From NCBI GenBank assembly GCA_014904845.1, contig MU119375.1, positions 1 through 64,000 on the forward strand: a stretch of 64,000 nt of DNA, written 5' to 3'. Of this stretch, positions 11,745 to 25,379 are shown in pieces (within the stretch, counting starts at the first letter, position 1; the number at the start of each line of letters is the position of its first letter). Origin of the DNA: Acephala macrosclerotiorum. Lineage: Eukaryota > Ascomycota > Leotiomycetes > Helotiales > Mollisiaceae. The notes under the pieces are model-generated. The model was not told where the DNA came from and ran no database searches. It worked only from the letters and a program-made list of their open reading frames with translations. The position numbers were made by a program, and so were the translations under genes.

Positions 11745-14700
11745 AATAATAATAATATTAATTTATTCGTTTTAAAATTTTATATTTATTTTAAAACGCG
11801 ATTTTAACGAATTTTTATTTATTATTTTATTTTTTAATAATTAATATATTAATCATATAAAATATTATTAAAATTATATACGATTTTTAAAAGTTTAAAC
11901 GAATTAAATATAAATACGTTAATAATTTTAAATTTTAAATTATTTAATTTATTATTTAATATTTTTTAAATTCTCGTTTATTTTATTTTATTTTTATTTT
12001 TAAAATTATTTCGATTTTACAAAATATAAAAATTTTAATAAAATTAAAAAATATTTTTATTTTAAACGCGTAAATTTAAAATAAAAAAAATTTTAATACG
12101 ATTTTTAAAAAATTTATTATAATTATTAAAATTATTATATTAGTTTAAAAATTGAAATATATATTTAAAAAAAAAAAAAAAAAAAATTTAAAAAATTTAA
12201 AAATTTTAATATCGCGAAAAAAAAGCGTTTAATTTTTTTAAAGTTTAAAATAAAATATTAATCTCGTACGATTTCTTCGAACGATATTATAAAAAAAATA
12301 TATAATTTTAATTTTATATATTAAAAAAAAAATATTTAAAAAAATAATTAATTTATTATTTAAAATATTTAAAATCGAAAATAAAAATTAATATAATAAT
12401 TAATAAAATAGTTTTATATTTAAAATATTATTTTTATTATTTTTTAAATTTAAATACGAAATATTATAAATAATAATAAACGTTATATTTTCGTTCGCGA
12501 TAATAATAATAATAAATAATATATTTTTAATTGTAATTATAATAATAATAATAATAATTAAAATTTTATTAATATAAAATAAAAATTAAAAAATTTAAAT
12601 TATTTTAATTTAAATTTAAATTTTTTTTTATAATAAAAATAATTATATTATAATTTATAAAATGTTTATTAATATAATATTTATTTTTTCGTAAATTAAA
12701 TTAAAAATAATACTATTAAATTACGAGTTTTAATCGTTAAATAAAACTTTTATATTTATTTTTATAATATAATTTTAATATAATATTTTAACGAATTATT
12801 CGAATTTGAAAAAAAAAAAATTTAAATTCGATTAAAACGGCGTTTTTATATAAATTAACGCGTTTATTTACAAATTTAAAATAAATATATTTAAAAAATA
12901 ATATTTATAATAAAAAAAATATTTAAAAATATATATTAAATATTATTTGTATTATAAAAATAATAGATTTTAATAAGTTTATTTAATAATTATTTTAAAT
13001 TTTTAATAATATAAATTTAAAACTTTATATATATTTTTTAATATTAATTAAAATAATTTTAATTAAAAATTTTATAAAATAAATAACGATAAAAATATAA
13101 ATTTAAAAAAGTAATTTAAAAAAAAATAATGATAATAAACGCGATTTCGAATTTAAAAAATTAAATAATTTTAATTTAATTTTTTATTAAAATTCAAAAT
13201 AATTTAAATCGCAATTTAAATTTTTTATATTTTATATAAATTTTAATTAAATTCTTTTTTTGATTAAACTTTTTAATAAAATAAATTAATTAATAATAAA
13301 AACTTATTACAAAAATTTATTTTATTATTATTAAAATTTAAACTCGTATTATTAATATTAATAATAAAATTTAAAAAATTTAAAAATAATAAATTTATTT
13401 ATAAATTAAACTTTTATAAAAATTAATAAAAATTTATTAATAATAATTATAAATTTAAATAATATTATTAATACGACAATATATATTAAATTAATAATAA
13501 TTTTTATAATATTTTTATAAAAATTAAAACTAATTATAATAAAAAATTAAAAAAAATAAAAATATTTTTTTATTAAAAAATTAAATTTTAATTTAATATA
13601 ATTCGAAATTTTAATTAAAAAAAATTTATTATTGATATAATTTATTTTATTAATATTATTAAAAAAAAATTTTATTATAAATACAAAAAATACTTTTATT
13701 AAAAATTTAATTATTTAAATATATTTATAAAAACTTTTATAATATTAATCAATTTTATTAAATCTTTTTATTAAAAACTAAAAAACTAAAAAAATAAATA
13801 AATATAATATTAATAATATATAAAAAATTAATAAATATAATAAATAAAAAATAATTTTTTCGATTTAATTATTTATAATAAATAATTTTTCGTTTTAACG
13901 ATTTATTAAAATAGTTTTTATAAGAACTTTAAATAGTTTTATAGTAAAATATATATATACGATAATAAAAATCAAATTAAAAATAAATAACGAATTATAT
14001 AAAATATATATCGATTTTAATTATTTTCGTTTTTTAATTAATAAAAAATAAATATAATTCGTATTAAATTTATTTATTAATAAATTTAAATTAATTATAA
14101 TTTTAAATATTAACGAATTAATAAAATTTAATAAATGAATTATTTTTATAATATATATATTTAAAATAATTAAAAAATAAAACGTATTTAATAAAATTAA
14201 AATTTGTATATAAATAATTAAAATTTTTAATTTTAAACTTTTTTTAAATAACGAGTTTTTATATTTATATTAAAGAGAATTAAATTATAAAAATTATATA
14301 TTTATTATTAATTTATACGAGAATTTTATTATATTAATTCGAGTTTTTATAGAGAGTTTTTATATTAAAAAAAAGTTTTATACGCGAAAAGTATTATAAT
14401 TTTATTTTGAAAAATCGTTATAATATTAATTTTATATTTTTTATTATTTAAAAATCGTTAATTTATATTTAATATTTAATACGTACGTATTTACGACGTT
14501 ATTATAAATAAAATAAACTTTATTATTATTACGAATTCGAGTTTTATTAATTTATTAATTAAATGAAAAATTAAATTAAAAATATATTAAAAATACAAAA
14601 AAAAAAATTATTATATAATTAAATTAACTTTGAATAAAAATAAATAAAATTTAAATAAAATTATTATATTTATAAATAAAAAAATATTAATTAATAATTA

Positions 14701-16185
14701 GTTATTTTTTAATAATATTATTAAATTAATTAACGTTTTAAAAATCGTATTAAATAATAATATTTATATATATATTATAAATTTAAAATTCGTAATTTAA
14801 TTTAAAGTTTTAATTAACGAGTTTATAATTTATTAAATTAATAAAAATTTTATCGATTTTTTATTTAAATTATATATATTCGTTTTATTAATCGAAAATT
14901 AATAAAATATAAAAATTATTAATAATAAATATTTTATTAATATAAAAAATTAAAAAATTATTAATAAAATATTTAATATTATATATAATAAAAATAAATT
15001 CGAGTAAGTAATTTAATTAATATTTTTTAATTATTTTATATTTATAATTTAAAAAATAATTAAAAGTAAATTATATTTACATTTTATTATTAATATAAAA
15101 CTTATTAATAAAACGACGATTTTTAACGTATATTTAATATTTCATTAAAAAGAAATTATAAAAACTTTTAAAAATATAATTTATATTACGATTATTAACG
15201 AATTAAATTTTTTTTATTAATTTTTAATTTAAAAAAATTATTAAAATTTTTTTTATTATTATTAATTATTACGATTTAAAACGTTTTAAAATAATTTTTT
15301 AAAATTTTAAAAAAACTTTTATTTATATTTAACGAATTAAAAATTAAAAATTTTATTAATAATATAATCGTTTTTTTAAAAACGTTAAAAAATTATTTTT
15401 AATATTTATATAAAATATTTATTTTATTCGTAAAAATACGTTTATATTTATTTTTAAAATATTTATAATCGAAAAACAAATAATAATAATTAAAAACTTT
15501 ATTTTTTTAAAATTTTTAAAAATTTTAAAAATATATTTAAAAATAATAAATTAATTTCGATTTTATATATTATTTTATACGTAAATATCGAAATTATTAT
15601 AATAATATAAAATATAAATATTTATACAAAAAAAAAAGTAAAAAATTACAAAAAAAATTCAAAAAAAAAAAATATTATATACGTATTATATAAAAACTTA
15701 TAAATTAAAAAAAAATATTATAAAAAATCTTTTAAATTTATTTATTAAATAAACGTATATTAATTTATTACGATTTAAATAAATCGCTTTTTTTTTAAAT
15801 TAATACTTTTAAAAACGATTTTAAAATTATAGTTTTTTATTTTAAAAAAATTATATTTTAATTTTAAACTTTTTTAATTTATTAATTTTCGCGATTTAAT
15901 TCGTATTATTTTTAAATAAATTATTTTTTTTACTAAAAAATATTATTATTTTATTAAACTCGAAAAAATATATTTAATATATATTTATAAAAAACTTTAA
16001 ATTATAATTTAAAATAATAAACGTTTTATTTAAATTTTAATCAATTATTTAATAATAAAAAATATTTATAATTAAATTTTTTTATTTATTTTTAATATTA
16101 TTAAAATTAATATAAAATTTATTATAATTTTTAAATATTTTTTTTAATTTAATTTCAAAGTAAAATATATTTTTAAAAAATTAAA
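11745..16185. other. Left internal part of unit G, saturated
   Basis: 4.4 kb of AT-saturated DNA. C occurs almost only as CpG. No open frame, tRNA, or motif can be supported. It ends at the TATTA target duplication of element E. Confidence 0.6.
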
Positions 16186-16190
16186 TATTA
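16186..16190. repeat. Target site duplication of element E, left
   Basis: TATTA, identical to 28824-28828 on the other side of the 12.6-kb E locus. Confidence 0.85.
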
Positions 16191-16419
16191 TATTAAAACG
16201 TTCGAAAACAAATCACGAAATACTAAAATTTTAATTTAATATTAATAATTCAATTTTGTTTGCTTTTTCTCAGAAGGAGTATTTTTTTATTTATATAATT
16301 AAATAAAGTAAACGTAAGATTAAAAAGTGAACGCTAGAACAGTTGTTACCAAAAGCAATAAAAATTATAATTAAAATTATTTAATCGATCGTTTAAACGA
16401 TTATATAATTAAATCGATA
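16191..16419 (-). repeat. LTR of element E (left, 3' LTR)
   Basis: 229 bp, same length as the other three LTRs of this family in the window. It holds the mutated form of the palindromic block seen at 21118-21133. Confidence 0.85.
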
Positions 16420-16940
16420 TTAATAATTCTTTTTTTGAAAAAAAACGCTTTTTTTAACTCGTAAACCAAATACAAAAAAAAGTACTGTCGCGACTATTAA
16501 TGCGTTGTCCTATTATTAAATACTAAAAAAAAATCTGATCGTAAACCAATCGTCGTCACGTGTTATAATATTTAATCGATTAAATCAAATTTAAAGAAAT
16601 TCTTTCAAATTCGATATTTATAACCTTCGAATTAATCGAAAATTTTACTTTTAAAAATATCGAAAATATTGAAAAATACTAAAAATATTAAAACAATAAT
16701 TACACGTTTTTTTTTCTAGTATTGTTTTTTTTAATAATCGCTTTTTTTATTATTTTCGTTTTCGTCGATTGATTTTTGAACTTCGAAACGTTATACTCAT
16801 TTTTGTACTTTAATATTAAAACGATTAATATTAACAAGCGATTTAAATATTTTATTAATATTAAATTTAATTATAATATTAATTAAATTATTGTTTTTAA
16901 TAATTTATCGAATTTCTAAGAATTTTTTACGTTTATACGA

Positions 16941-17177
16941 TTATTTGATGATTATAATATCGATTATAAGATACTTTTTTTTAGTAGTATCGAATTTAAT
17001 TATATATTCGTAAAAAAAAAAAAAATCAATACAAATAATTACAAAAATTGAATTTAACTCGAATCGCTTTATAATGAAATTAAAAATAATAAAAATCGAA
17101 ATTTTTATATCGATTTTTATTGTTATTACGTATAATTCAAAAATTAAAATAATACAAATAATTTTTTTGTATTTCAT
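16941..17177 (-). pseudogene. RNase H C-terminal remnant of element E
   Basis: A 78-codon open stretch on the minus strand containing YEYIIKFDTTKKKYLIIDI, which aligns with the F element reading KYIIKLDTTKEKHLMIDI at about 26600-26660. This segment sits at the C-terminal side of the copia RNase H domain. It is open only by chance survival; flanking codons are stops. The residue pattern shows Glu-to-Lys and Cys-to-Tyr changes typical of G-to-A mutation. Confidence 0.7.
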
Positions 17178-17399
17178 TAAATTTTAATAGAATAAATTGT
17201 CCCGCAAATCGAATTGTTTATTACTATAAATCTCATTACTAAAAACGACAATATACTCGATCTATAAATTGAGATTTTTATTTATAGTAAAAGAACCGTT
17301 TATAAAAACGAAGAATTTTATTGAATATAAATTTAAATAAAAAAATCGAAGTTTACAATTGAAATTGTTTATTTGTTATTATAATCGCTTATTCAACGC

Positions 17400-18374
17400 T
17401 ATAATTTACTATTTTTCGAAATATTAATATTAAATTATTATCGATATATTGTACGCAGTTTTCAATTGATAAATAGAATTGATATATATTTCTCGAGTAC
17501 GTTACTCGAAATACGTTTATTTATAAAAATTTAATTTCGAATCAATTAAATTTAAACGTTTATTTTACTCTTTTTGTGAAAATATAATTCTATTTTCGAT
17601 TTTATCTATTACTAATTTGCATTCGTTAAACAATAGAAAAATATTCGACGTAAAAAATTTTATAAATTTAATTAATAATTTGATTTTTTACAATTTAAAA
17701 TTTTTTAATTTTACAAAAATTTAATTTTTTAGAATAAATATATTATCGATTTATATATTGATTATTTCAAATAAAATATAATTACTTTTTATAATAAATA
17801 AATAAAAATTAAAAATTGAAAATTCTATTAAAAGTTTGTTTTTATAATAAATATTATACGTTTTATATTAATATATTTTTATTTTTAAAATTTCGTAGAA
17901 AAGTTTAATTATTTTAAAAACGATATTCGATAAAAATTTATTTGTTATTTTTTTCGAAAATTTAATAAAAATAATACGTACTAATAAAATTATTAATTAT
18001 ATGTATATTTAAATAATATTTTTTAAATAAAAATTAATTTTTTTAAATTTGAGAAATAAAATTAAAACGATAATAATTCGTTGATTAACGCGCTAAATAA
18101 TTAAAAATTGAATTAATATTGTTTTTTTGTTTTTATTATTAAATATTTAAATTACAAAACGAAATTTCTCGTATAAAATTATCGTTTTTATACTTTTGAT
18201 TTCGTTTATTAATTTTAAATCGAAAATTTATTAATTATTAATTTTTTTCGAATTATTAAAAATTAATTCAAAAACTCTTTTCACGATTAATTTATTAATT
18301 TCTTTTCTATGAAAAACTGCGAACAAATTATTTAAAATAATAATAATTTTTTTTGCGTGAAAATTTATAAACAA
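17400..18374 (-). pseudogene. Degenerate reverse transcriptase of element E
   Basis: The catalytic box lies at 17750-17742 and reads stop-I-D-N-I: the second catalytic Asp (GAT in F) has become Asn (AAT) by G-to-A change. That alone would abolish polymerisation. The stop before it again marks a CAA to TAA change. Limits are set from alignment with the F element. Confidence 0.7.
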
Positions 18375-18626
18375 TTATTTATTTTTAGTTTTTTTTTCGA
18401 TTAAATAAATTTTGAAAATTTCTATATTTATATAAATTGTTATGTAAATATATTTATTAAAATTAAAAACGTAAAAAAAAATTTTTATCACAATTCGAAA
18501 TAAGTATAAATTTTTTTTCGAAGTATACGAAATTTTCTCGATTGAACGAAGTAAATTAAATATATTTTTTTTTATTTTTGAATTTTTTTTAAAAAAGTTT
18601 AATTTTAAATTTAAATTTTTTGACAA
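18375..18626 (-). pseudogene. Integrase-to-RT linker remnant of element E
   Basis: 83-residue open stretch (starts MSKNLNLKLNFFKKNSKIKK) matching, at about 85% of positions by eye, the plus-strand stretch 24978-25229 of F. It lies between integrase and RT in the pol polyprotein. It has no catalytic residues of its own. The shared open frame in two RIPed copies reflects few mutable codons here rather than selection, as far as can be judged. Confidence 0.65.
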
Positions 18627-19506
18627 ATTTTTTTTTAATAAATAATTTTTTGATTGTTTTTCGAGTTATTTAAGATTTCAATAAAATAATTTTATTGTAA
18701 TATTATAAAAATTTTTTGATTTATTTAATAATTGTAATTAATATATTTTTCTATTTATTATTAAAAACGTATATAGTTTTTTTTATTTTTTGTTTTTTTT
18801 TTAAATAAATACGTTTGAATTTAAAAGTAAATCGATCAAATAATAATTTTATAGATTATTTTTTATTCGTAAAACGTCGTTGATTTAATAAATAATATAA
18901 TATTTTTAAATCGCGATTATTATATTTTTTATCGTTTTAATTCTAATAATAATTGATACTACAAATACGTTTTATTATAATATTCGAAAGTAAATATTAA
19001 AAATAAGAAATATAAAAATAATATCGTTTGATTTTATCGTATTATTAATTATTTTAATTATTATTTGAAATCGTTTTTTTTTTTCGTAAATTGAAAAATT
19101 CTTAAAATAATATATTATATACACATTTCAATAAAATGTAATATTTCTTTATTAGATTAATCGAATTATAAATTTTTATCAATATAATCTTCGAATCAAT
19201 ATTTATATTTTTAGTATTATCGTGAAATTTTTTAAAATTGAAATTCGTTTTGAGATTATAAATAGTAAATATCGATAATTCAAAATAAATATTGATTTAA
19301 TACGTTTAAAAAATATTTTATATTTTTTTCGTTGATATATTTATAAAAAATTTCACAATTTGAAATATTATAATTTTATTTACGATTTAAAATACTAGTT
19401 TTTCGTCGATTTATAATACATTTAAATAAACGAAATAATTGAAATTATAATCGTCGCGTAATATAAACTTGAAACGATTAAAAAATTTATTATTTATTTG
19501 GTATTA
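18627..19506 (-). pseudogene. Degenerate integrase of element E
   Basis: Inverse counterpart of F 24099-24977, aligned along its length. Stops are frequent. The role when intact is insertion of the cDNA; no functional D,D-35-E set can be claimed. Confidence 0.6.
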
Positions 19507-19719
19507 TTAATAGAATTTTATTATTTTTTTAATTTTTTTAAAGTTCGTAAAATATTTTTTACGTTTTAATACTCGCGCGAATTTAACGACTAATAAATAT
19601 TCGAAGTATTTGTGTAATTATTTGAATTTCATTTCAATTAAATAGTAAATAGTGAAATCAATTTTTGTCGTAGAAATTTTATAATTACTATAAATTAAAT
19701 TTTCGAGTAAATTAAATAA
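19507..19719 (-). pseudogene. Gag-pre-integrase remnant of element E
   Basis: Inverse counterpart of F 23886-24098 at the same distance from the 3' LTR (3.3-3.5 kb). It is more mutated than in F and has no continuous open frame. Confidence 0.65.
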
Positions 19720-21100
19720 TATTTAAAAATGTTTAAACGCTTTAATAATAAGTATATACCGTTTATTTTAAATAAATATATTATCAAAATTATCGAATTT
19801 AATTCGCAATTTATTTATATTTTAAAAATATAGTAAAAAAAGTACGTTTATTAGAATTACGTAAAACGTAATACGTTTAATTAATATATCGATATCAATA
19901 ATCTCAAAAAATAAAATTTTATCGATTTCAAATTTAATTATTGTTTTTTCAATTTTAAATTCGTTTAATTTAACGTTTCGAATTCGTTGAAAAATTAAAT
20001 ATTAATTTTCATCGATAGTCGATCGTTAAACGACGCTAATATCGATTATAATACTTATAAAAACGTTTAATATATAGCGACTCGTTAAATACGTCTTTGT
20101 ATTAGTAAATATTAAAAGTAATTTCAATTGTATTACGATATTTAATATCGTATAATAAATTGATTAACAATTGAATAATTTAATAATTTTAAATCTATTA
20201 ATCGTATTATAAAATATTATAAAATAATTGATTGATCGCGTAATATCGTTTTTATGTAAATTTTTTTTTTTAGTAAATTTAACGATAAATTGTTCGTATT
20301 TTTTAGTAATATTAAAATTTAATTTTTCGAATTTAATTATAAATTAAATTATTTTGTTTTTATTAAACGATTTCGATTTTTTAAAATCGTCGTACGTTTT
20401 TTTTCTTTTTTTTAGCGTATAGTAAATATTTTAATAATTCGAGTTTTTATAAATGAAATATTTTTTTTTGTTTTAATATATTATCGATTTTTTGTAATTA
20501 ATTCGATTGTTATATCAAGTATTTTTATTATAATATTTGTAGTTTACGAAATATAATTTGATTATATTTTGATAAATTTTTTTTTTTTCGATTATAAAAA
20601 TTTTAAAAACTATTTTTATTTTTATTTAAAATAAAATCGCGTTATAAACGTTTTTATATATTGTTTAAAAATTCGATAAAAATCGAAAAAGCGTTTAATA
20701 GTATTTTAATATATTTCGATAAACGTAATAAAATTTGTTTCGTATAATAATTTTTATTCGTATATTTAAATGTAAATTAAATTGTTTTTAGATTAATTTT
20801 TGACGTAATATTTCAAAGTATTCGAAAATTGTTTTATTTAAATTTTGCGTTCGAATTAATATAAATATAATTGTATTTTATTAATTGAATATTTTATTTC
20901 GACGTTTTTCGATTTTAAAGTTCGATTTTATAATTTTAATTATTTTGTTAAAAAGTAAATTTTTTCCAATGAGTTTTTAATAATAAAATTCATTAATTTC
21001 GTCGACAAATATAATCGAGAACGTATTACGATAATTTTTAAATTTAATATTTGTTTTCGAATATAAATTTTCGAATACTTGTATAAATATATTTAATGAG
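19720..21100 (-). pseudogene. Protease and distal gag part of element E, left of the F insertion
   Basis: Inverse alignment with F 22510-23885. It ends at 21095-21100 where F begins; the last codons on the minus strand read NIFIQVFENL, matching F NIFIRVFEDL at 22515-22545. The remaining, N-terminal part of the same gag lies at 27415-27628, on the far side of F. Confidence 0.7.
21096..21100. repeat. Target site duplication of element F, left
   Basis: ATGAG here and ATAAA at 27415-27419. The two differences are both G-to-A, the homologous uninterrupted site in F itself reads ATGAA on the same strand, so a 5-bp duplication altered by RIP is the simplest reading. Confidence 0.7.
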
Positions 21101-21329
21101 TATCGATTCAATCATGTGATCGCTTAAGCGATCGATTAAACGATCTTAATTATGATTTCTATTGCTTTTAGTAATAATTGTTTTAATGTCTACTTTTTAA
21201 TATTATGTTCATTTTGTTTAATTATATAAATAGAGAAATGCTTTTTTTGAGAAAAAGTAAATAGAATTAAATTATTGATATTAGATTAAGATTTTAATAT
21301 TTCGTAATTTGTTTTTAAACGTTTTAATA
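21101..21329 (+). repeat. LTR of element F (left, 5' LTR)
   Basis: 229 bp. Ends TA...TA now, consistent with TG...CA before RIP. It is flanked outside by E gag sequence and inside by the F leader. Confidence 0.88.
21118..21133. promoter_or_regulatory. 16-bp perfect palindrome in the F LTR
   Basis: GATCGCTTAAGCGATC is its own reverse complement and is followed 6 bases later by a further CGATC. The other three LTRs keep the same block with one or two G/A changes. Position in the U3 part of the 5' LTR suggests a protein-binding or hairpin element; function is not known. Confidence 0.45.
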
Positions 21330-22340
21330 TTGATCAATAATTAAATTCGTTCGATTATAAAATAATAAAATTATTTACGAAAAAATAATAATTGAATAAA
21401 ATCGATCGAATAAAAAAATTTAAATTGTATATAATCTATTGATTTAATTGAACGTGAAAAAAAGTAATTTTTACTTGTATTAAAAGAAACTATTAAATCT
21501 CTAAAAAATATTGCGATTCTACGTTCGTTTTATTTTTCTCGATTTGAAATTAATTGATTTTCTATTCTACGCTTTATCGCGTATTAACAACGAGTACTTT
21601 ATTGTAATTTGTTGAATAATACTAAAAACAATTCTTACGAGCTCGATACGAAGACTCGTCGAATTAATATGTTTATCGAGCACGATACGATTCGATAAAA
21701 TGTTTTTCAAGAGTACGATTATATTCTTTCAAAGTACGACTTTGATTAGAAAAAGATTCTTTTACTACTTTTTCTATTTCTCGATTCAATATAATACACA
21801 TTAAAATAAATATAAAGTTTTAAAACGAGAAGTGATCGAGACTATAAATTATAAATAGAATATAAAAAAACATTTTTAAAATGAACAAAAAAAATGTTTA
21901 AAAAGAGAATAAACGAAAACACGAAAAAAAAACTATATAAAATTTTACGAATAAATAGAATATAAATATTGAAAAAACGATTTATTAAAGTTTCAAAAGT
22001 ATTAATAAATATTGCAAATGAGAAAAAACAATCAAAGTAATCGTATGAAAAAATTATAAAAATAAGTTTAATAAGAAATTTTAATTCATAGAAAAATACA
22101 ATCGATCTAAAGATAAAACAAACTCGAAAATTAGCGTTTTTCGTTATTTTTATCGAGAAAATTAAAGAAATAATATTGGTATTTTCGAATTCTTTTTTTC
22201 AATTACTAAAATTTACTATAGAATTTTCTATAAAATAAACGACGTTATTCGAACGTACGATACTTCAAAAACAATTTTAAAAGCGTAATAAAATATTGTT
22301 ATTAAATTTACCGTCAAAAAACGAAAACTCGAAATAAAAT

Positions 22341-22628
22341 TTGTCGTTTTTATTATTATTAGAAGTTGAAAAACTGTTAAAAGATTTTAATCGATCAATA
22401 TACAATTTCGATCACGAGAATCAAATAATACTTAGTCTCGATAAAGAATTAATTATTCTTATAAAAATTTACGACAACAAATTCAAATACTACGAAAGAA
22501 AAAATTCATTGAATATATTTATACGAGTATTCGAAGACTTATATTCGAAAATAGACGTTAAATTTAAGAACTATTGTAACGCGTTTTCGATTATATTTAT
22601 CAACGAGACTAGTAAATTTTATTACTAG
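22341..22628 (+). pseudogene. Gag remnant of element F
   Basis: 95-codon open stretch with DKELIILIKIYDNKFKYYER and a following segment NIFIRVFEDLYSKIDVKFKN. The arrangement (charged LxxEL-I-IY motif, then a D-I-C-like helix, then A-F-x-I-I-F) is that of fungal copia gag (UBN2/retrotrans_gag-like). There is no ATG at the start; upstream frame is closed by mutation. The same stretch in E is split by the F insertion. Confidence 0.75.
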
Positions 22629-23144
22629 AAACTCGCTGAAAAAGATTTGTTTTTCGATAAAATGATTGAAATTATAAGATCGAATTTCGAGATCGAAAAA
22701 CGTTAAAACAAAATACTCAATTAATAGAATACGATTATACTCGCGTTAATTCGAGTACAAAATCCAAACAAAACAATTCTCGAATACTTCGAGATATTAC
22801 GTCAAAAATTGATTTAAAAACAATTTAATTTACGTTCAAATATACGAATAAAAACTATTATACGAAACAAACTCTATTACGTTTATCGAAGTATATCAAA
22901 ATATTATCAAACGTTTTTTCGATTTTTATCGAATTTCCAAATAATATACGAAAACGTTTACAATGCGATTTCATTTTAAGTGAAAGTAAAAACAATCTTT
23001 AGAATCTTTATAATCGGAAAAAGAGATGTCTATTGAAATATAATCGAATTATATTTCGTAAACCGTAAATATCACGATAAAAGTATTCGATATAACGATC
23101 GAATTAATTACAAAAAATCGACAATATATTAAAACGAGAAAAAA

Positions 23145-23195
23145 TATTTTGTCTATAAAAACTCGAATTATTAAAGTATTTACTATACGCTAAAA
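23145..23195 (+). pseudogene. Zinc-knuckle-like remnant of element F gag
   Basis: Plus-strand reading Y-F-V-Y-K-N-S-N-Y-stop-S-I-Y-Y. In fungal copia gag the corresponding box is C-F-V-C with later Cys and His; TGT/TGC to TAT/TAC changes would give exactly these Tyr codons. All metal ligands are lost. Confidence 0.6.
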
Positions 23196-23719
23196 AAGAG
23201 AAAAAAAGCGTACGACGACTTTAAAAAATCGAAATTATTCAATAAAAATAAAATAATTTAATTTGTGATTAAATTTGAAAAATTAAATTTCAATATCGCT
23301 AAAAAATACAAACAATTTGTCGTTGAACTTATCAAAAAAAAAGATTTACACAGAAACGATATTACGCGATCGATTAATTATTTTATAATATTTTACGATA
23401 CGATTAATAGACTTAAAATCATCGAATTATTCGATCGCTAATTAATTTATTATACGATATCGAGTATCGCAATATAATCGAAATCGCTTTCAATGTTTAT
23501 TAATATAAAAACGTATTTGACGAATTATTACGTATTAAACGTTTTTATAAGTATTATAATCGATATTAGCGTCGTTTAACGATCGACTATCGACGAAAAT
23601 TAATATTTGATTTTTCAACGAATTCAAAACGTTAAATTGAACGAATTTAAAATTGAAGAAATAGTAATTAAATTTAAAATCGGTGAAATTTTATTTCTTG
23701 AAATTATCGACGTCGATAT

Positions 23720-23830
23720 ACTAATTGAACGTATTACGTTTTACGTAGTTTTAGTAAATGTATTTTTTTTATTGTATTTTTAAAATATAAACAGATTATA
23801 AATTAAATTCGATAATTTTAATAATGTATT
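23720..23830 (+). pseudogene. Protease C-terminal segment of element F
   Basis: Reading VVLVNVFFLLYF-stop-NINRL-stop-IKFDN. This is the mutated form of the conserved stretch that precedes the gag-pre-integrase domain in this copia group, with two TAA codons at Gln/Gly-type positions. It has the same layout as element B 7870-7800. Confidence 0.7.
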
Positions 23831-23885
23831 TGTTCGAGATAAATAGTATACGTTTATTATTAGAGTATTTGAATATCTTTGAATA

Positions 23886-24098
23886 TTGTTTGATTTATTC
23901 GAAAGTTTAATTTATAGTAATTGTAAAGTTTTTACGATAAAAATCGATTTTACTATTTGTTATTTGATTAAAATGAAATTCAAACGATTGTACAAGTACT
24001 TTGAATATCTATCGATCGCTAGATTCGCGCGAGTATTAAAACGTGAAAAACATTTTACGAACTTCGAAAAAATTAAAAAAATAACGAGGTTTTACTAA
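23886..24098 (+). pseudogene. Gag-pre-integrase domain of element F
   Basis: 70-codon open stretch containing KFKRLYKYFEYLSIARFARV and then FEKIKKITRFY. It matches the gag-pre-integrase domain (His-x-Arg-Phe-Gly-His core), here with His to Tyr and Gly to Glu changes. The next codons read Y-stop-stop-Y, the mutated C-x2-C of the integrase zinc site. Confidence 0.8.
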
Positions 24099-24700
24099 TA
24101 ATATTAAATGAATAATAAATCTTTTGATCGTTTTAAATTTATATTATACGACGATTATAATTTCAATTATTTTGTTTATTTAAACGTATTGTAAATCGAT
24201 AGAAAGTCAATATTTTAAATCGTAAACGAGATTATAGTATTTCAAATCGCGAGATTCTTTGTAAATATATTGACGAAAAAAATATAAAACGCTTTTTAAG
24301 CGTATTAAATCGACGTTTACTTTGAATTATCGATATTTACTATTTATAATTTCGAAACGAATTTCAATTCTAAAAAATTCCGCGACAATACTAAAAGTAT
24401 AAATATCGATTTAAAGATTATATTAATAAAAATCTATAATTCGATTAATTTAATAGAAAAATACTACGTTTTATTGAAACGTGTATATAATATACTACTT
24501 CGAGAATTTTTCGATTTACAAAAAAAAAAACGATTTCAAATGACGATTAAAATAATTAATAATACGATAAAATTGAACGATATTATTTTTACATTTTTTA
24601 TTTTCGACGTTTACTTTCGAATATTACAATAAAACGCGCTTGTAATATTAATTGTCGCCAGAATTAAAACGGTAAAAAGTGCAATAATCGCAATTCGAAA
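24099..24700 (+). pseudogene. Degenerate integrase of element F
   Basis: Starts with the C-x2-C remnant, then FKFILYDDYNFNYFVYLNVL, where Asn in LNV replaces the first catalytic Asp. Later NNTIKLNDIIFTFFIFDVYF (about 24560-24620) corresponds to the conserved post-catalytic segment of this copia group. Several TAA/TGA codons lie between. Role when intact: strand transfer of the cDNA into the chromosome. Confidence 0.75.
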
Positions 24701-24977
24701 ATATTACGTTATTCGTCAAATTAATAACGTTTTACGAATAAAAAATAATCTACGAAATTATTATTTGATTAATCTATTTCTAAATTCAAACGTATTTGTT
24801 TAAAAAAAAAGCAAAGAATAAAAAAAATCGTATACGTTTTTAATAGTAAATAAAAAGATATATTAATTACAATTATTAAATAAATTAAAAAAATTTTATA
24901 GTATTACGATAAAATCATTTTATTAAAATTTTGAGCAATTTAAAAAGTAATCAAAAAATTATTCATTAAAAAAAAAC

Positions 24978-25229
24978 TTGTTAAAAAATTTAAATTTAAA
25001 ATTAAATTTCTTTAAAAAGAATTCGAAAATAAAAGAAAATATATTTGATTTATTTCGCTCGATCGAAAAAATCTCGTATATTTCGAAAAAAAATTTATAT
25101 TTATTTCGAATTACGATAAAAATCTTTTTTTACGTTTCTAATTTCGATAAATATATTTATATAACAATTTATATAAATATAAAAGTTTTCGAAATTTATT
25201 TAATTGAGAAAAAAATTAAAAATAAGTAA
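24978..25229 (+). pseudogene. Integrase-to-RT linker remnant of element F
   Basis: 83-residue open stretch beginning with a Leu codon (CTTG... context), NLNLKLNFFKKNSKIKENIF, homologous to the minus-strand stretch 18375-18626 in E. The second half (Y-I-Y-I-T-I-Y-I) is beta-rich, as expected of the small domain after integrase. Confidence 0.65.
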
Positions 25230-25379
25230 TTATTTATAGATTTTCACGTAAAAAAAATTATTATTATTTCAAACGATTTGTTTGCAATTTCTCGTAAAAA
25301 AGAAATTAATAAATTAATCGCGAAAAAAGTTTTTAAATTGATTTTTAATAACTCGAAAAAAATTGATAATTAACGAATT

